Shown here in pieces: positions 1 through 6,592 of a stretch of 9,762 bases of DNA. The number at the start of each line of letters is the position of its first letter. Position 1 is the first letter of the stretch. The notes below the pieces were generated by a model that worked only from the letters and a program-made list of their open reading frames with translations, was not told the origin of the DNA and did no database searches. A program made the translations under genes and the position numbers. This stretch comes from Pseudomonadota bacterium (lineage in GTDB: Bacteria; Pseudomonadota; Gammaproteobacteria; Burkholderiales; Rhodocyclaceae): positions 1 to 9,762 of the forward strand of contig WRJU01000192.1 of NCBI GenBank assembly GCA_009778425.1. The letters are read 5' to 3'.

Positions 1-123
1 CTTGGGCACATTTCCGGCAAGATGCGTATGCACTATATCCGCATCCTGCCGGGCGACAAGGTCACTGTCCAGTTGACTCCCTACGACCTCACCAAGGGCC
101 GGATCGTATTCCGGACAAAGTGA
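1..123 (+). CDS. infA: Translation initiation factor IF-1, C-terminal part (5' end outside window)
   Basis: The first 40 codons in frame 1 read to a TGA stop and encode the C-terminal part of IF-1, including HISGKMRMHYIRILPGDKVT and ending KGRIVFRTK. IF-1 is a small OB-fold protein, usually about 72 residues, that binds the A site of the 30S subunit during initiation; roughly the first 32 residues are missing because the window begins inside the gene. The RKHYIRI/RMHYIRI segment and the GRIVFR tail are family hallmarks. It lies 32 bp upstream of rpmJ, as is usual at the end of the spc operon in betaproteobacteria. Identification is firm; only the start is unseen. Confidence 0.95.
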   Translation, partial: LGHISGKMRMHYIRILPGDKVTVQLTPYDLTKGRIVFRTK

Positions 124-155
124 TAAGAGAACTCAGGAAACAGGAGCAAACAATC

Positions 156-269
156 ATGAGAGTTCAGGCTTCCGTCAAGCGGCTTTGCCGCCATTGCAAG
201 ATCATCCGCCGCAAGGGCGTGGTCAGGGTCATTTGTGCCGACCCGCGCCACAAACAGCGTCAGGGTTGA
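156..269 (+). CDS. rpmJ: 50S ribosomal protein L36, zinc-binding (C+) form
   Basis: This 37-residue protein is too short for many gene callers. It begins MRVQASVKRLCRHCK and ends DPRHKQRQG, closely matching bacterial L36. It carries the full zinc-ribbon ligand set C11, C14, C27 and H32, so it is the zinc-dependent form rather than the zinc-free paralogue found in many bacteria. L36 binds 23S rRNA in the large subunit and is added late in assembly. The ATG is preceded by AGGAG at 142-146 with a 9-base gap. It ends the spc-operon part of the cluster, and a 62-bp gap separates it from rpsM. Confidence 0.95.
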   Translation: MRVQASVKRLCRHCKIIRRKGVVRVICADPRHKQRQG

Positions 270-293
270 TTATTTTTGTTTTTTGAATTACAC

Positions 294-313
294 TTCAACG
301 TTTCACGTTTGAA
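294..313 (+). promoter_or_regulatory. Possible leader hairpin upstream of rpsM (alpha-operon leader)
   Basis: The 62-bp gap between rpmJ and rpsM is AT-rich compared with its surroundings. It contains an imperfect hairpin: TTCAACG pairs with CGTTTGAA with one bulged T, around a five-base TTTCA loop. It ends eight bases before the GAGG ribosome-binding site of rpsM (321-324). In E. coli, ribosomal protein S4 represses the alpha operon by binding a structured leader at the rpsM start, so this position is the expected place for such control. That link is inference, and the stem is weak. I saw no convincing -35/-10 pair here. Confidence 0.3.
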
Positions 314-331
314 AGCTCACGAGGTACACGG

Positions 332-694
332 ATGGCTCGTATTGCTGGGGTCAATGTCCCCAATCACAAGCATGCCGAGATTGCGCTGACCGCGATCTAT
401 GGGATCGGTCGTTCGCGCGCCCAGAAAATTTGCGACGCTGCGGGTATCGCGCGTTCGGTCAAGGTCAAGGACCTCACCGAATCGGATATGGAAAAGCTGC
501 GCGAGGAAGTAGGGCGTTTTGTGGTCGAAGGCGATTTGCGCCGCGAAGTGACCATGAGCGTCAAGCGCCTGATGGACCTGGGTTGTTACCGTGGCGTCCG
601 TCATCGCCGTGGCCTGCCGGTTCGCGGGCAACGTACCCGCACGAATGCCCGTACCCGCAAGGGGCCGCGCAAGGCTGTTGCCGGAAAGAAATAA
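332..694 (+). CDS. rpsM: 30S ribosomal protein S13
   Basis: This 120-residue protein is full length for S13. It starts MARIAGVNVPNHKHAEIALT and contains the helix-turn-helix-like IYGIGRSRAQKIC segment, then the conserved CYRGVRHRRGLPVRGQRT motif. It has a basic C-terminal tail ending in KAVAGKK that reaches towards the decoding site and contacts tRNA in the P site. S13 sits in the head of the 30S subunit and forms bridges to the 50S subunit. The ATG is preceded by GAGG at 321-324. In most proteobacteria it is the first gene of the alpha operon, followed directly by rpsK, rpsD, rpoA and rplQ, as here. Confidence 0.97.
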   Translation: MARIAGVNVPNHKHAEIALTAIYGIGRSRAQKICDAAGIARSVKVKDLTESDMEKLREEVGRFVVEGDLRREVTMSVKRLMDLGCYRGVRHRRGLPVRGQRTRTNARTRKGPRKAVAGKK

Positions 695-707
695 CAGGAA
701 TTGACCA

Positions 708-1097
708 ATGGCCAAGACTGCAACCAAGGTTCGCAAGAAGATCAAAAAGAACGTCGCGGAAGGCATCGCGCACGTTCATGCCAGCTTCAACAACACCATC
801 ATCACCATCACCGATCGCCAGGGAAATGCGCTGTCGTGGGCAACTTCCGGCGGGGCTGGCTTCAAAGGCTCGCGCAAGAGCACCCCGTTTGCCGCTCAGG
901 TGGCTGCCGAGGCTGCGGGCAAGGTGGCTCAGGACTGCGGCATCAAGAATCTCGAAGTGCGCATCAAAGGGCCGGGGCCGGGTCGCGAATCTGCCATCCG
1001 GGCGCTCAACGCCTTGGGCATTCGCATCGCCAGTATCACCGACATCACCCCCATACCGCACAACGGTTGCCGTCCGCCGAAGAAGCGGCGCATCTGA
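708..1097 (+). CDS. rpsK: 30S ribosomal protein S11
   Basis: This 129-residue protein matches bacterial S11 in length. It has a lysine-rich N-terminus (MAKTATKVRKKIKKNVAEG), the conserved AHVHASFNNTIITITDRQGN strand region, the SGGAGFKGSRKSTPFAAQ loop, and the C-terminal PIPHNGCRPPKKRRI signature. S11 lies on the platform of the 30S subunit and contacts 16S rRNA near the mRNA exit path. AGGAA at 696-700 is the ribosome-binding site, 7 bases before the ATG. The gap to rpsM is only 13 bp, so the two are cotranscribed. Confidence 0.97.
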   Translation: MAKTATKVRKKIKKNVAEGIAHVHASFNNTIITITDRQGNALSWATSGGAGFKGSRKSTPFAAQVAAEAAGKVAQDCGIKNLEVRIKGPGPGRESAIRALNALGIRIASITDITPIPHNGCRPPKKRRI

Positions 1098-1113
1098 CGA
1101 CAAGGAGTAACCC

Positions 1114-1743
1114 GTGGCTCGCAACCTCGACCCAAAATGCCGCCAGTGCCGCCGTGAAGGCGAAAAGCTGTTCCTGAAGGCGGAAAGATGTTTCACCAAC
1201 AAGTGTGCGATTGAGCACCGTTCCTACGCGCCCGGCCAGCATGGGCAGCGTTCAGGCCAGCGCCTGTCGGGCTATGGCGAACAACTGCGCGAAAAGCAGA
1301 AAATTCGCCGTCTGTACGGCGTACTGGAACGCCAGTTCCGCCGTGTGTATGCCGAAGCGGCCCGTCGTCGTGGGCAGACCGGCGAAAACCTGCTGCAACT
1401 GCTCGAAGGTCGCCTGGATTCCGTTGCCTATCGAATGGGCTTCGGAGGCTCGCGTGCCGAAGCCCGTCAGGTGGTTCGTCACAACGGCGTACTGGTCAAT
1501 GGCAAGCGCGTGAATATTCCGTCCTATCTGGTGCGTCCGGGCGATGTCGTTCAACTCGTTGAAGACGTACGCGGTACGTTGCGGGTGAAGGCCGCGCTCG
1601 AAGCCTGCGAATCGCGTGGTTTCCCTGCCTGGATAGAAGTTGATGTCAAGGCCGGAAAAGGTACTTTCAAAGCCTATCCGGCGCGCGACGAACTACCACC
1701 CACGATCAACGAAAGTCTGGTCGTGGAACTGTACTCCCGCTGA
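1114..1743 (+). CDS. rpsD: 30S ribosomal protein S4 with an intact zinc knuckle
   Basis: This 209-residue S4 uses a GTG start at 1114, with AAGGAG at 1102-1107 six bases upstream. S4 is a primary 16S rRNA-binding assembly protein of the 30S body, helps unwind mRNA at the entry site, and in E. coli is the repressor of the alpha operon. Visible parts are the N-terminal segment with C9, C12, C26 and C31 in a C-x2-C-x13-C-x4-C arrangement, the APGQHG motif, the YGEQLREKQKIRRLYGVLER stretch, and an S4 RNA-binding domain with LLEGRLDSVAYRMGFGGSRA and NGVLVNGKRVNIPSYLV. It ends ESLVVELYSR. The four cysteines match the zinc-finger form seen in Thermus and many Gram-positive S4 proteins; E. coli S4 lacks them. 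Confidence 0.97.
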   Translation: MARNLDPKCRQCRREGEKLFLKAERCFTNKCAIEHRSYAPGQHGQRSGQRLSGYGEQLREKQKIRRLYGVLERQFRRVYAEAARRRGQTGENLLQLLEGRLDSVAYRMGFGGSRAEARQVVRHNGVLVNGKRVNIPSYLVRPGDVVQLVEDVRGTLRVKAALEACESRGFPAWIEVDVKAGKGTFKAYPARDELPPTINESLVVELYSR

Positions 1744-1780
1744 TGCGGGAGGCGAGTTATTGTTTTCGAGGTAATTGTTG

Positions 1781-2761
1781 ATGCAAAGCAATGAGCTGTT
1801 GAAACCACGCATCATTGACGTCCAGAGCGTTTCCCAGGTTCAGGCCAAGGTGACGATGGAGCCATTCGAGCGTGGATTCGGGCATACCCTTGGAAACGCG
1901 CTGCGTCGCATCCTTCTTTCGTCGTTGCCGGGATACGCAGCGACGGAAGTGTCGATCGAAGGCGTATTGCACGAGTATTCGACCCTGGATGGCATGCGGG
2001 AAGACATCGTCGACCTGTTGCTCAATCTGAAGGGGGTCGTCTTCAAGCTCCATAACCGGGGCGAGATGACGCTGCACCTCTCGAAGAGCGGGGAAGGTCC
2101 GGTGACGGCTGGCGACATCGAAACCAATCAAAATGTCGAAGTCATCAATCCGGGGCATGTCATTGCGCATCTGGCTCCGGGTGGCAAACTCGACATGCAG
2201 ATCAAGATCGAGGAAGGCCGTGGTTACGTGCCGGGCAATACCCGTCCGATCAGCGCCGAGAGCAAGTCCATTGGCTGCATCGTACTCGATGCCTCGTTCA
2301 GCCCGGTGCGCCGTGTCAGCTACCAGGTAGAGAGCGCGCGCGTCGAGCAGCGCACCGACCTTGACCGCTTGGTCATCGACATCGAGACCAACGGCGCGGT
2401 CGACCCTGAAGAAGCAGTCTGCTACGCCGCCCGTGTGTTGGTGGATCAGCTCGCGGTGTTCGCTGATTTGAAGGACACCCGTGTCGATGAGCCTGTCAAG
2501 AACGACGTCGTCGTCGATCCGGTGCTGCTGCGCCTGGTCGATGATCTCGAACTGACGGTGCGTTCGGCCAACTGCCTGAAGGCTGAAAACATCTACTACA
2601 TCGGCGACCTGATCCAGCGTACTGAGACCGAGTTGCTCAAGACGCCGAATCTGGGCCGCAAGTCGCTCAACGAAATCAAGGAAGTGTTGGCTTCCCGTGG
2701 GCTGACCTTGGGGATGAAACTGGAAAACTGGCCTCCGGCCGGGCTGGATAGGCTCGGTTGA
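1781..2761 (+). CDS. rpoA: DNA-directed RNA polymerase subunit alpha
   Basis: This 326-residue protein is the usual length for the bacterial alpha subunit. The N-terminal domain (about 1-235) contains MEPFERGFGHTLGNALRRIL, which drives alpha dimerisation and assembly with beta and beta-prime. After a short linker, the C-terminal domain (about 250-326) has DDLELTVRSANCLKAENIYY and TPNLGRKSLNEIKEVL, the helix-hairpin-helix surface that binds UP elements and activators; the R of TVRSAN corresponds to the key DNA-contact arginine of E. coli alpha. I chose the ATG at 1781 because GAGG at 1768-1771 is 9 bases upstream. The in-frame TTG at 1775 is only 3 bases from it and would add two residues. Confidence 0.97.
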   Translation: MQSNELLKPRIIDVQSVSQVQAKVTMEPFERGFGHTLGNALRRILLSSLPGYAATEVSIEGVLHEYSTLDGMREDIVDLLLNLKGVVFKLHNRGEMTLHLSKSGEGPVTAGDIETNQNVEVINPGHVIAHLAPGGKLDMQIKIEEGRGYVPGNTRPISAESKSIGCIVLDASFSPVRRVSYQVESARVEQRTDLDRLVIDIETNGAVDPEEAVCYAARVLVDQLAVFADLKDTRVDEPVKNDVVVDPVLLRLVDDLELTVRSANCLKAENIYYIGDLIQRTETELLKTPNLGRKSLNEIKEVLASRGLTLGMKLENWPPAGLDRLG

Positions 2762-2794
2762 GGCAACAAAGCTGGATATAAGTGAGGATTTGAT

Positions 2795-3196
2795 ATGCGT
2801 CACCGTAATGGTCTTCGCAAGCTGAACCGGACGAGCAGCCATCGTCAGGCCATGTTCCGCAACATGGCCAACTCGCTGCTGCGTCACGAGGTCATCAGGA
2901 CGACCCTGCCCAAAGCGAAGGAACTGCGTCGGGTCGTCGAACCCCTGATCACGCTCGGCAAGAAGGCGAGTGTCGCCAATCGTCGTCTGGCGTTCGACCG
3001 TCTGCGCGACCGCGACATCGTCGTCAAGATTTTCGACGAACTGGGGCCGCGCTATGCCAACCGTCCCGGAGGCTACCTGCGCATCCTGAAGTGCGGTTTC
3101 CGCGATGGGGACAATGCTCCGATGGCGTATATCGAACTGCTCGACCGCCCGGAAGAGGCCGCTGCTCCCGGCGAGGAAGTTCCTGCGGCAGCGTAA
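2795..3196 (+). CDS. rplQ: 50S ribosomal protein L17
   Basis: This 133-residue L17 begins MRHRNGLRKLNRTSSHRQAM and includes LLRHEVIRTTLPKAKELRR and the GPRYANRPGGYLRILKCGFR motif. L17 sits near the peptide exit tunnel of the 50S subunit and is the last gene of the alpha operon. The conserved core ends near the PMAYIELLDR segment; a short acidic and alanine-rich tail (PEEAAAPGEEVPAAA) follows, as in other betaproteobacteria. GAGGA at 2784-2788 is the ribosome-binding site, and the ATG at 2795 is the only sensible start. It lies 33 bp after rpoA and is followed at 3237 by a strong terminator. Confidence 0.97.
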   Translation: MRHRNGLRKLNRTSSHRQAMFRNMANSLLRHEVIRTTLPKAKELRRVVEPLITLGKKASVANRRLAFDRLRDRDIVVKIFDELGPRYANRPGGYLRILKCGFRDGDNAPMAYIELLDRPEEAAAPGEEVPAAA

Positions 3197-3236
3197 AAGT
3201 TGCGGGTTATTCCCCGGCTTTGAAGATTGTTTCGAC

Positions 3237-3272
3237 AAAGCCCCCGAATGAGGAATTCGTTCGGGGGCTTTT
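3237..3272 (+). terminator. Rho-independent terminator of the alpha operon
   Basis: A perfect 12-bp inverted repeat, AAAGCCCCCGAA (3237-3248) and TTCGGGGGCTTT (3260-3271), encloses an 11-base loop and is followed by a short T-rich run (TTTTGCTTT). The stem has five consecutive G-C pairs plus another. It lies 40 bp after the rplQ stop, as expected for the end of the operon. The A run on the left arm would also serve as a weak terminator on the other strand, but no gene approaches from that side. Confidence 0.9.
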
Positions 3273-3350
3273 GCTTTGCCCCATTCCTTTCCTTGGAGGC
3301 GTGGCGCGAAGCGACGGGGTGGTTCTCGGCGTGCATCCAGAGTCTGTCGA

Positions 3351-3362
3351 TATGATGTCATA
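3351..3362 (+). promoter_or_regulatory. Possible promoter/operator ahead of the response regulator
   Basis: TATGAT at 3351-3356 matches the sigma-70 -10 consensus at five of six positions and begins a short inverted repeat, TATGA-TG-TCATA. It ends 29 bp before the response regulator start. A CATAAT at 3359-3364 is an overlapping alternative -10. No good -35 box is found at 16-18 bp spacing (the bases there are GC-rich), so an activator could be needed. A promoter must exist between the terminator and the gene, but this exact site is inference. Confidence 0.35.
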
Positions 3363-3391
3363 ATCACATACCGCAGAAAAACGATAGACCG

Positions 3392-4057
3392 ATGCGCTTA
3401 CTGCTGATAGAAGATGATGTACCCATTGCGAACGCCCTGGTGGAAGGGTTTGCGCGCGCGGGTATCTCTGTCGATCATCTGGTTCGCGCCGACACGGCGG
3501 AGTCTGCCCTGGAACTGACCGCTTACGACCTGCTGATCGTCGATCTCGAACTGCCGGGCATGAATGGGTTGGAACTGATCCGCCGTTTGCGGCGCGCCCA
3601 GGTCGCCCTGCCTGTGCTGATCCTGACCGCGCGCGATGCGCTTGAAGATCGTGTGCAGGGGCTGGATACCGGCGCGGACGATTACCTCGTCAAGCCTTTC
3701 CTGTTCCCAGAGCTTCTTGCCCGTGTCCGCGCGCTGGTTCGGCGTAGCCAGGCGGTTGGCAGTTCCGATCTTGTTTTCGGCCCCCTGCGCCTTTATCTGA
3801 ACCTGCGCACGGCATCGCTCTGTGACGCACCGCTGGAACTCACGGGTCGGGAATGGGACGTCCTCCAGCATCTCATGCTGGCGGCTCCCAGAGTGGTTTC
3901 CAAGCAGAAACTCGCGGAGAGTCTGGGGAACTGGGATAGCGAGATTTCGCCCAACGCCATCGAGATTTACGTCTCCCGCCTACGCAACAAGCTCTCTGAA
4001 TCCGGCGCGACGATCCGTACTGTGCGGGGCATCGGATACCGGCTGGAATGGCCCTGA
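3392..4057 (+). CDS. OmpR/PhoB-family response regulator (TctD/QseB-like)
   Basis: This 221-residue protein is a two-domain DNA-binding response regulator, probably phosphorylated by the kinase encoded next to it. The receiver domain (1-118) has the acidic pair D8/D9, phosphoacceptor D51 in IVDLELPGMNG, T79 in ILTARDA and K101 in LVKPF. The winged-helix domain (about 125-220) has LTGREWDVLQHL, the recognition helix SPNAIEIYVSRLRNKL, and the wing TIRTVRGIGYRLEW. All key residues are present. It most resembles TctD, QseB and PmrA regulators, but the target genes cannot be read from the sequence. The ATG at 3392 lacks a clear Shine-Dalgarno sequence; the bases before it are AGAAAAACGATAGACCG. 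The gene overlaps the kinase by 10 bp if that starts at 4048. Confidence 0.92.
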   Translation: MRLLLIEDDVPIANALVEGFARAGISVDHLVRADTAESALELTAYDLLIVDLELPGMNGLELIRRLRRAQVALPVLILTARDALEDRVQGLDTGADDYLVKPFLFPELLARVRALVRRSQAVGSSDLVFGPLRLYLNLRTASLCDAPLELTGREWDVLQHLMLAAPRVVSKQKLAESLGNWDSEISPNAIEIYVSRLRNKLSESGATIRTVRGIGYRLEWP

Positions 4058-5472
4058 ACATGCGCAGCCCAGATGTCGCGCCCCGTCCTTACTCGCTACG
4101 CGCTCGTCTGCTCGTCTTCCTGCTCGTGCCGCTTCTGGCCTTGCTGGGCGTGAGCATCGTCACGGATTACCGCGAAGGCCTGCACATTGCCAATGAGGCT
4201 TACGACCAGGCGCTGCACAGTACGGTACTGGCCCTGTCCGCCATCATCGACCATGAGCCGGTACTCGATAGCGACCTCGATCTGCCGACTCAGGCCGAGG
4301 CTGTTTTGCGCGTCGATATGGTGGATCAGACCTACTATGCCATCTTCGATGGGAATGGCGCGCTCCTAGCGGGGGACGCGCGGATGAGTTCTCTGATCGA
4401 AGAGTTCGACCCTGACGACGACAACCCGGACTTTCGTTTCGATGTGCTCGACAAACAGGATATACGTGTTGCCGTTTACCGTTACTCCCCCAATACGCAC
4501 GCGCCGCGTGGCGCGGTCATCGTCGTCGCGGAGAGCACGCATAAACGCGAGGCTGCCGCTTCCAGGGTCATGATCATTACCCTGTTCAGCAACCTGCTTT
4601 TCATTGTCACTTCCCTGCTGGTGGTCTTTGTCGGGATGTATTACGCATATCAGCCGCTGGTGCGTATTGGACAGAAGATCAAGGCGCGCGAACCCGACGA
4701 TCTGAGGCCCATCGACGAGAGCGCCGCGCCACGGGAAATTCATGCGCTGATACGCGCGATGAACCGCCTCATGTCCAATCTGCGCGTAGCGGGCATCGCG
4801 CAGCAGAATTTCATCTCCAGCGCGGCACATCAGTTGCGTTCCCCCCTGGCCGCGCTACAGACGCAGATAGACGTTGCCACCGAAGGGCAACAGGGCGATA
4901 TATTGCGGCGCTTGCGCGACATGCAGGCTTCGGTCATCCGGCTGTCACGTCTCACGAAGCAGATGTTGGCGCTGGCCCGTGCATCGCCGGATGCCAACCG
5001 GAATGTCGAGATGGCTCATATGGCTTTGGAAGAGTTGATTGAGAACGCGGCTTCGGAATTCATTGACCAGGCCGTGCTTGCCGGAACCGACCTGGGCTTT
5101 GAACTTGCGCCCGCGCCGGTATGGGGGGTGGCATGGTCTCTGCGGGAAATGCTGGCCAATCTGGTGGATAACGCCGTTCGTTATACCGGTTCGGGAGGCG
5201 TCATCACGGTACGCTGCGGTACGGAAGAAGGCGGGAACGCCTGGCTGGAGGTCGAGGATAATGGGCCGGGCATTCCGGAGGCCCTGCATGCAAAGGCATT
5301 CGCCCGCTTTGCGCGGCTGGATGACACACAGGGCGGTTTTGGCCTGGGGCTGGCTATTGTCAAGGAGGTTGCCCAATTGCACCACGCCCGCGTGAATCTG
5401 CATCCGGCTACGGAAGGGCGCGGTTTGTGCGCGCGCGTGACTTTCCCTCCGCCTGACGGTTTTCCGGACTGA
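4048..5472 (+). CDS. Membrane sensor histidine kinase, TctE-like
   Basis: This 474-residue kinase should sit in the inner membrane and phosphorylate the adjacent regulator. A first membrane segment (about 18-38, LRARLLVFLLVPLLALLGVS) is followed by a sensor region (about 40-170) resembling the 2CSK_N domain of TctE kinases, then a second membrane segment (about 174-199). The H-box FISSAAHQLRSPLAALQTQ gives phosphohistidine H261. The ATPase domain has the N-box around N375 (LANLVDNAVRY), the G1 box VEDNGPGIP (402-410) and the G2 box GFGLGLAIV (430-438). The start could be ATG 4048, overlapping the regulator stop, or ATG 4060, just after it; both imply translational coupling. The sensor region suggests a small-molecule ligand, but no tricarboxylate transporter genes lie nearby, so the ligand is unknown. 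Confidence 0.9.
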   Translation: MALNMRSPDVAPRPYSLRARLLVFLLVPLLALLGVSIVTDYREGLHIANEAYDQALHSTVLALSAIIDHEPVLDSDLDLPTQAEAVLRVDMVDQTYYAIFDGNGALLAGDARMSSLIEEFDPDDDNPDFRFDVLDKQDIRVAVYRYSPNTHAPRGAVIVVAESTHKREAAASRVMIITLFSNLLFIVTSLLVVFVGMYYAYQPLVRIGQKIKAREPDDLRPIDESAAPREIHALIRAMNRLMSNLRVAGIAQQNFISSAAHQLRSPLAALQTQIDVATEGQQGDILRRLRDMQASVIRLSRLTKQMLALARASPDANRNVEMAHMALEELIENAASEFIDQAVLAGTDLGFELAPAPVWGVAWSLREMLANLVDNAVRYTGSGGVITVRCGTEEGGNAWLEVEDNGPGIPEALHAKAFARFARLDDTQGGFGLGLAIVKEVAQLHHARVNLHPATEGRGLCARVTFPPPDGFPD

Positions 5473-5542
5473 CAAAATTTGCCCATGCCGGAAAAGCGTT
5501 TTATTCTCACGAACCTTCCAATTTCCACTACCGCGAATTATT

Positions 5543-6505
5543 ATGCAAAACAGATTGATTGTCTGGCCCGACAACATTTATGCCGTGGATTCCGGTTTCG
5601 TGCGTCCCGGTCTGGATGCCGTGCATCTGATCGTGGAGGGCGGGCGCGTGGCGGTTGTCGATACTGCCCACAATCGTTCGCTGCCGCGTTTCCTCGCAGC
5701 ACTGGCCGAACTCGGCCTGACGCCGGAAGCTGTGGATTACGTGTTTCTTACGCATGTGCATCTCGACCACGCCGGTGGGTCGGGAGCCTACATGGCTCGC
5801 TTGCCGAACGCGAAGCTGGTGGTTCATCCGGATGGCGCGCGCCACATGATCGACCCCAGTCGGCTTTATGCTTCCACTCTGGCCGTATATGGCTGGATAA
5901 AAACCCTTTATCTCTACGGCAAGCTGGTTCCGGTTCCGGCCAACAGGGTCATCGAGGCCGCTGATGGACAGGTTTTCAGCCTTGCGGGGCGGCCCCTGCA
6001 ATGCCTGCATACGCCCGGTCACGCCAAGCACCATCTTTGCCTGTGGGACGAGCGCGCGCGCGTCTGTTTTACCGGCGACACCTTCGGTATGACGTACCGC
6101 GAACTGACGATGCCAACCGGGGAACCCTTCCTCGTTCCCGCTACGACCCCGACGCATTTCGACCCGGAGGTGATGAAGGATTCGATCCGGCGCTTGCTCG
6201 CGCTTCAACCCGAGGCGATGTGCCTGACCCATTTCAGCCGGGTGGACGGTGTGCAAGGCCTGGGTGAACAAGTGCTGCGCAGGATCGACGATTTCGTCGC
6301 GCTGGCCGAGGCCGCGCCGGGAACGGGAAAGGCCAGGAAGGAAGCCATCCGTGCGGCCCTTGGGCGTTATCTGCTTGCCGAAGTGCCCGCCGCGAGCCGG
6401 AAGAGGCTCGAAAGGATGCTGAAAATGGATATGGAACTCAACGCGCAGGGCTTGGCCATGTGGCTTGAGCGTCGATCGTCCGCCCGCAACGGGGAAAAAC
6501 GCTGA
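5543..6505 (+). CDS. Metallo-beta-lactamase-fold hydrolase, substrate unknown
   Basis: This 320-residue protein has the complete metal-binding set of the fold. THVHLDHAGG supplies H71, H73, D75 and H76; HTPGHA supplies H160; TGDTFG supplies bridging D179; and LTHFSR supplies H230. This is the pattern of glyoxalase II-like and related hydrolases with two metal ions. No signal peptide is seen, so it is likely cytoplasmic. Residues about 234-320 form a charged helical extension beyond the catalytic core, and an insertion with YGWIKTLYLYGKL lies between the first histidine cluster and H160; both could shape the substrate pocket. It follows the kinase by 70 bp with no terminator seen, so cotranscription is possible. 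The ATG lacks a visible Shine-Dalgarno sequence. I cannot assign glyoxalase, lactonase or other activity. Confidence 0.85.
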   Translation: MQNRLIVWPDNIYAVDSGFVRPGLDAVHLIVEGGRVAVVDTAHNRSLPRFLAALAELGLTPEAVDYVFLTHVHLDHAGGSGAYMARLPNAKLVVHPDGARHMIDPSRLYASTLAVYGWIKTLYLYGKLVPVPANRVIEAADGQVFSLAGRPLQCLHTPGHAKHHLCLWDERARVCFTGDTFGMTYRELTMPTGEPFLVPATTPTHFDPEVMKDSIRRLLALQPEAMCLTHFSRVDGVQGLGEQVLRRIDDFVALAEAAPGTGKARKEAIRAALGRYLLAEVPAASRKRLERMLKMDMELNAQGLAMWLERRSSARNGEKR

Positions 6506-6533
6506 CAAGCCGGTACTCAGAGAACACGTCCGG

Positions 6534-6539
6534 TATGAT
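6534..6539 (+). promoter_or_regulatory. Possible -10 element upstream of the Mrp-family gene
   Basis: TATGAT matches the sigma-70 -10 consensus at five of six positions and lies 53 bp before the likely start at 6593. A CTGACA at 6502-6507 resembles a -35 box but is 26 bp away, which is too far, and nothing good lies at 16-18 bp. CCGGTA occurs twice around it (6510-6515 and 6530-6535, exactly 20 bp apart). The 87-bp gap has no terminator for the upstream gene. Support is weak. Confidence 0.25.
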
Positions 6540-6592
6540 CCGCCCTCTGCCGTCCGGCGCGTACTGTGTCCAGATCAAACAAGGAAATAATG

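Noticed and set aside
276..304. A sigma-70 promoter in the T-rich gap before rpsM
   Set aside because: TTGTTT at 276-281 could be a -35 box, but nothing like a -10 box appears at 16-18 bp, so the T-rich stretch alone is not enough.
1757..3367. A 536-codon open frame on the - strand covering rpoA and rplQ
   Set aside because: It is a mirror of codon bias in high-GC coding DNA. The + strand encodes clear RpoA and L17 with proper ribosome-binding sites, and the antisense product shows no recognisable domain.
5479..5505. A promoter in the gap before the MBL hydrolase
   Set aside because: TTGCCC and TTTATT are partial matches with a 15-bp spacer, which is too short to support a call.
5528..6508. 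A 326-codon open frame on the - strand opposite the MBL hydrolase
   Set aside because: It shadows the hydrolase gene almost exactly, and the + strand has all seven metal ligands of a known fold.
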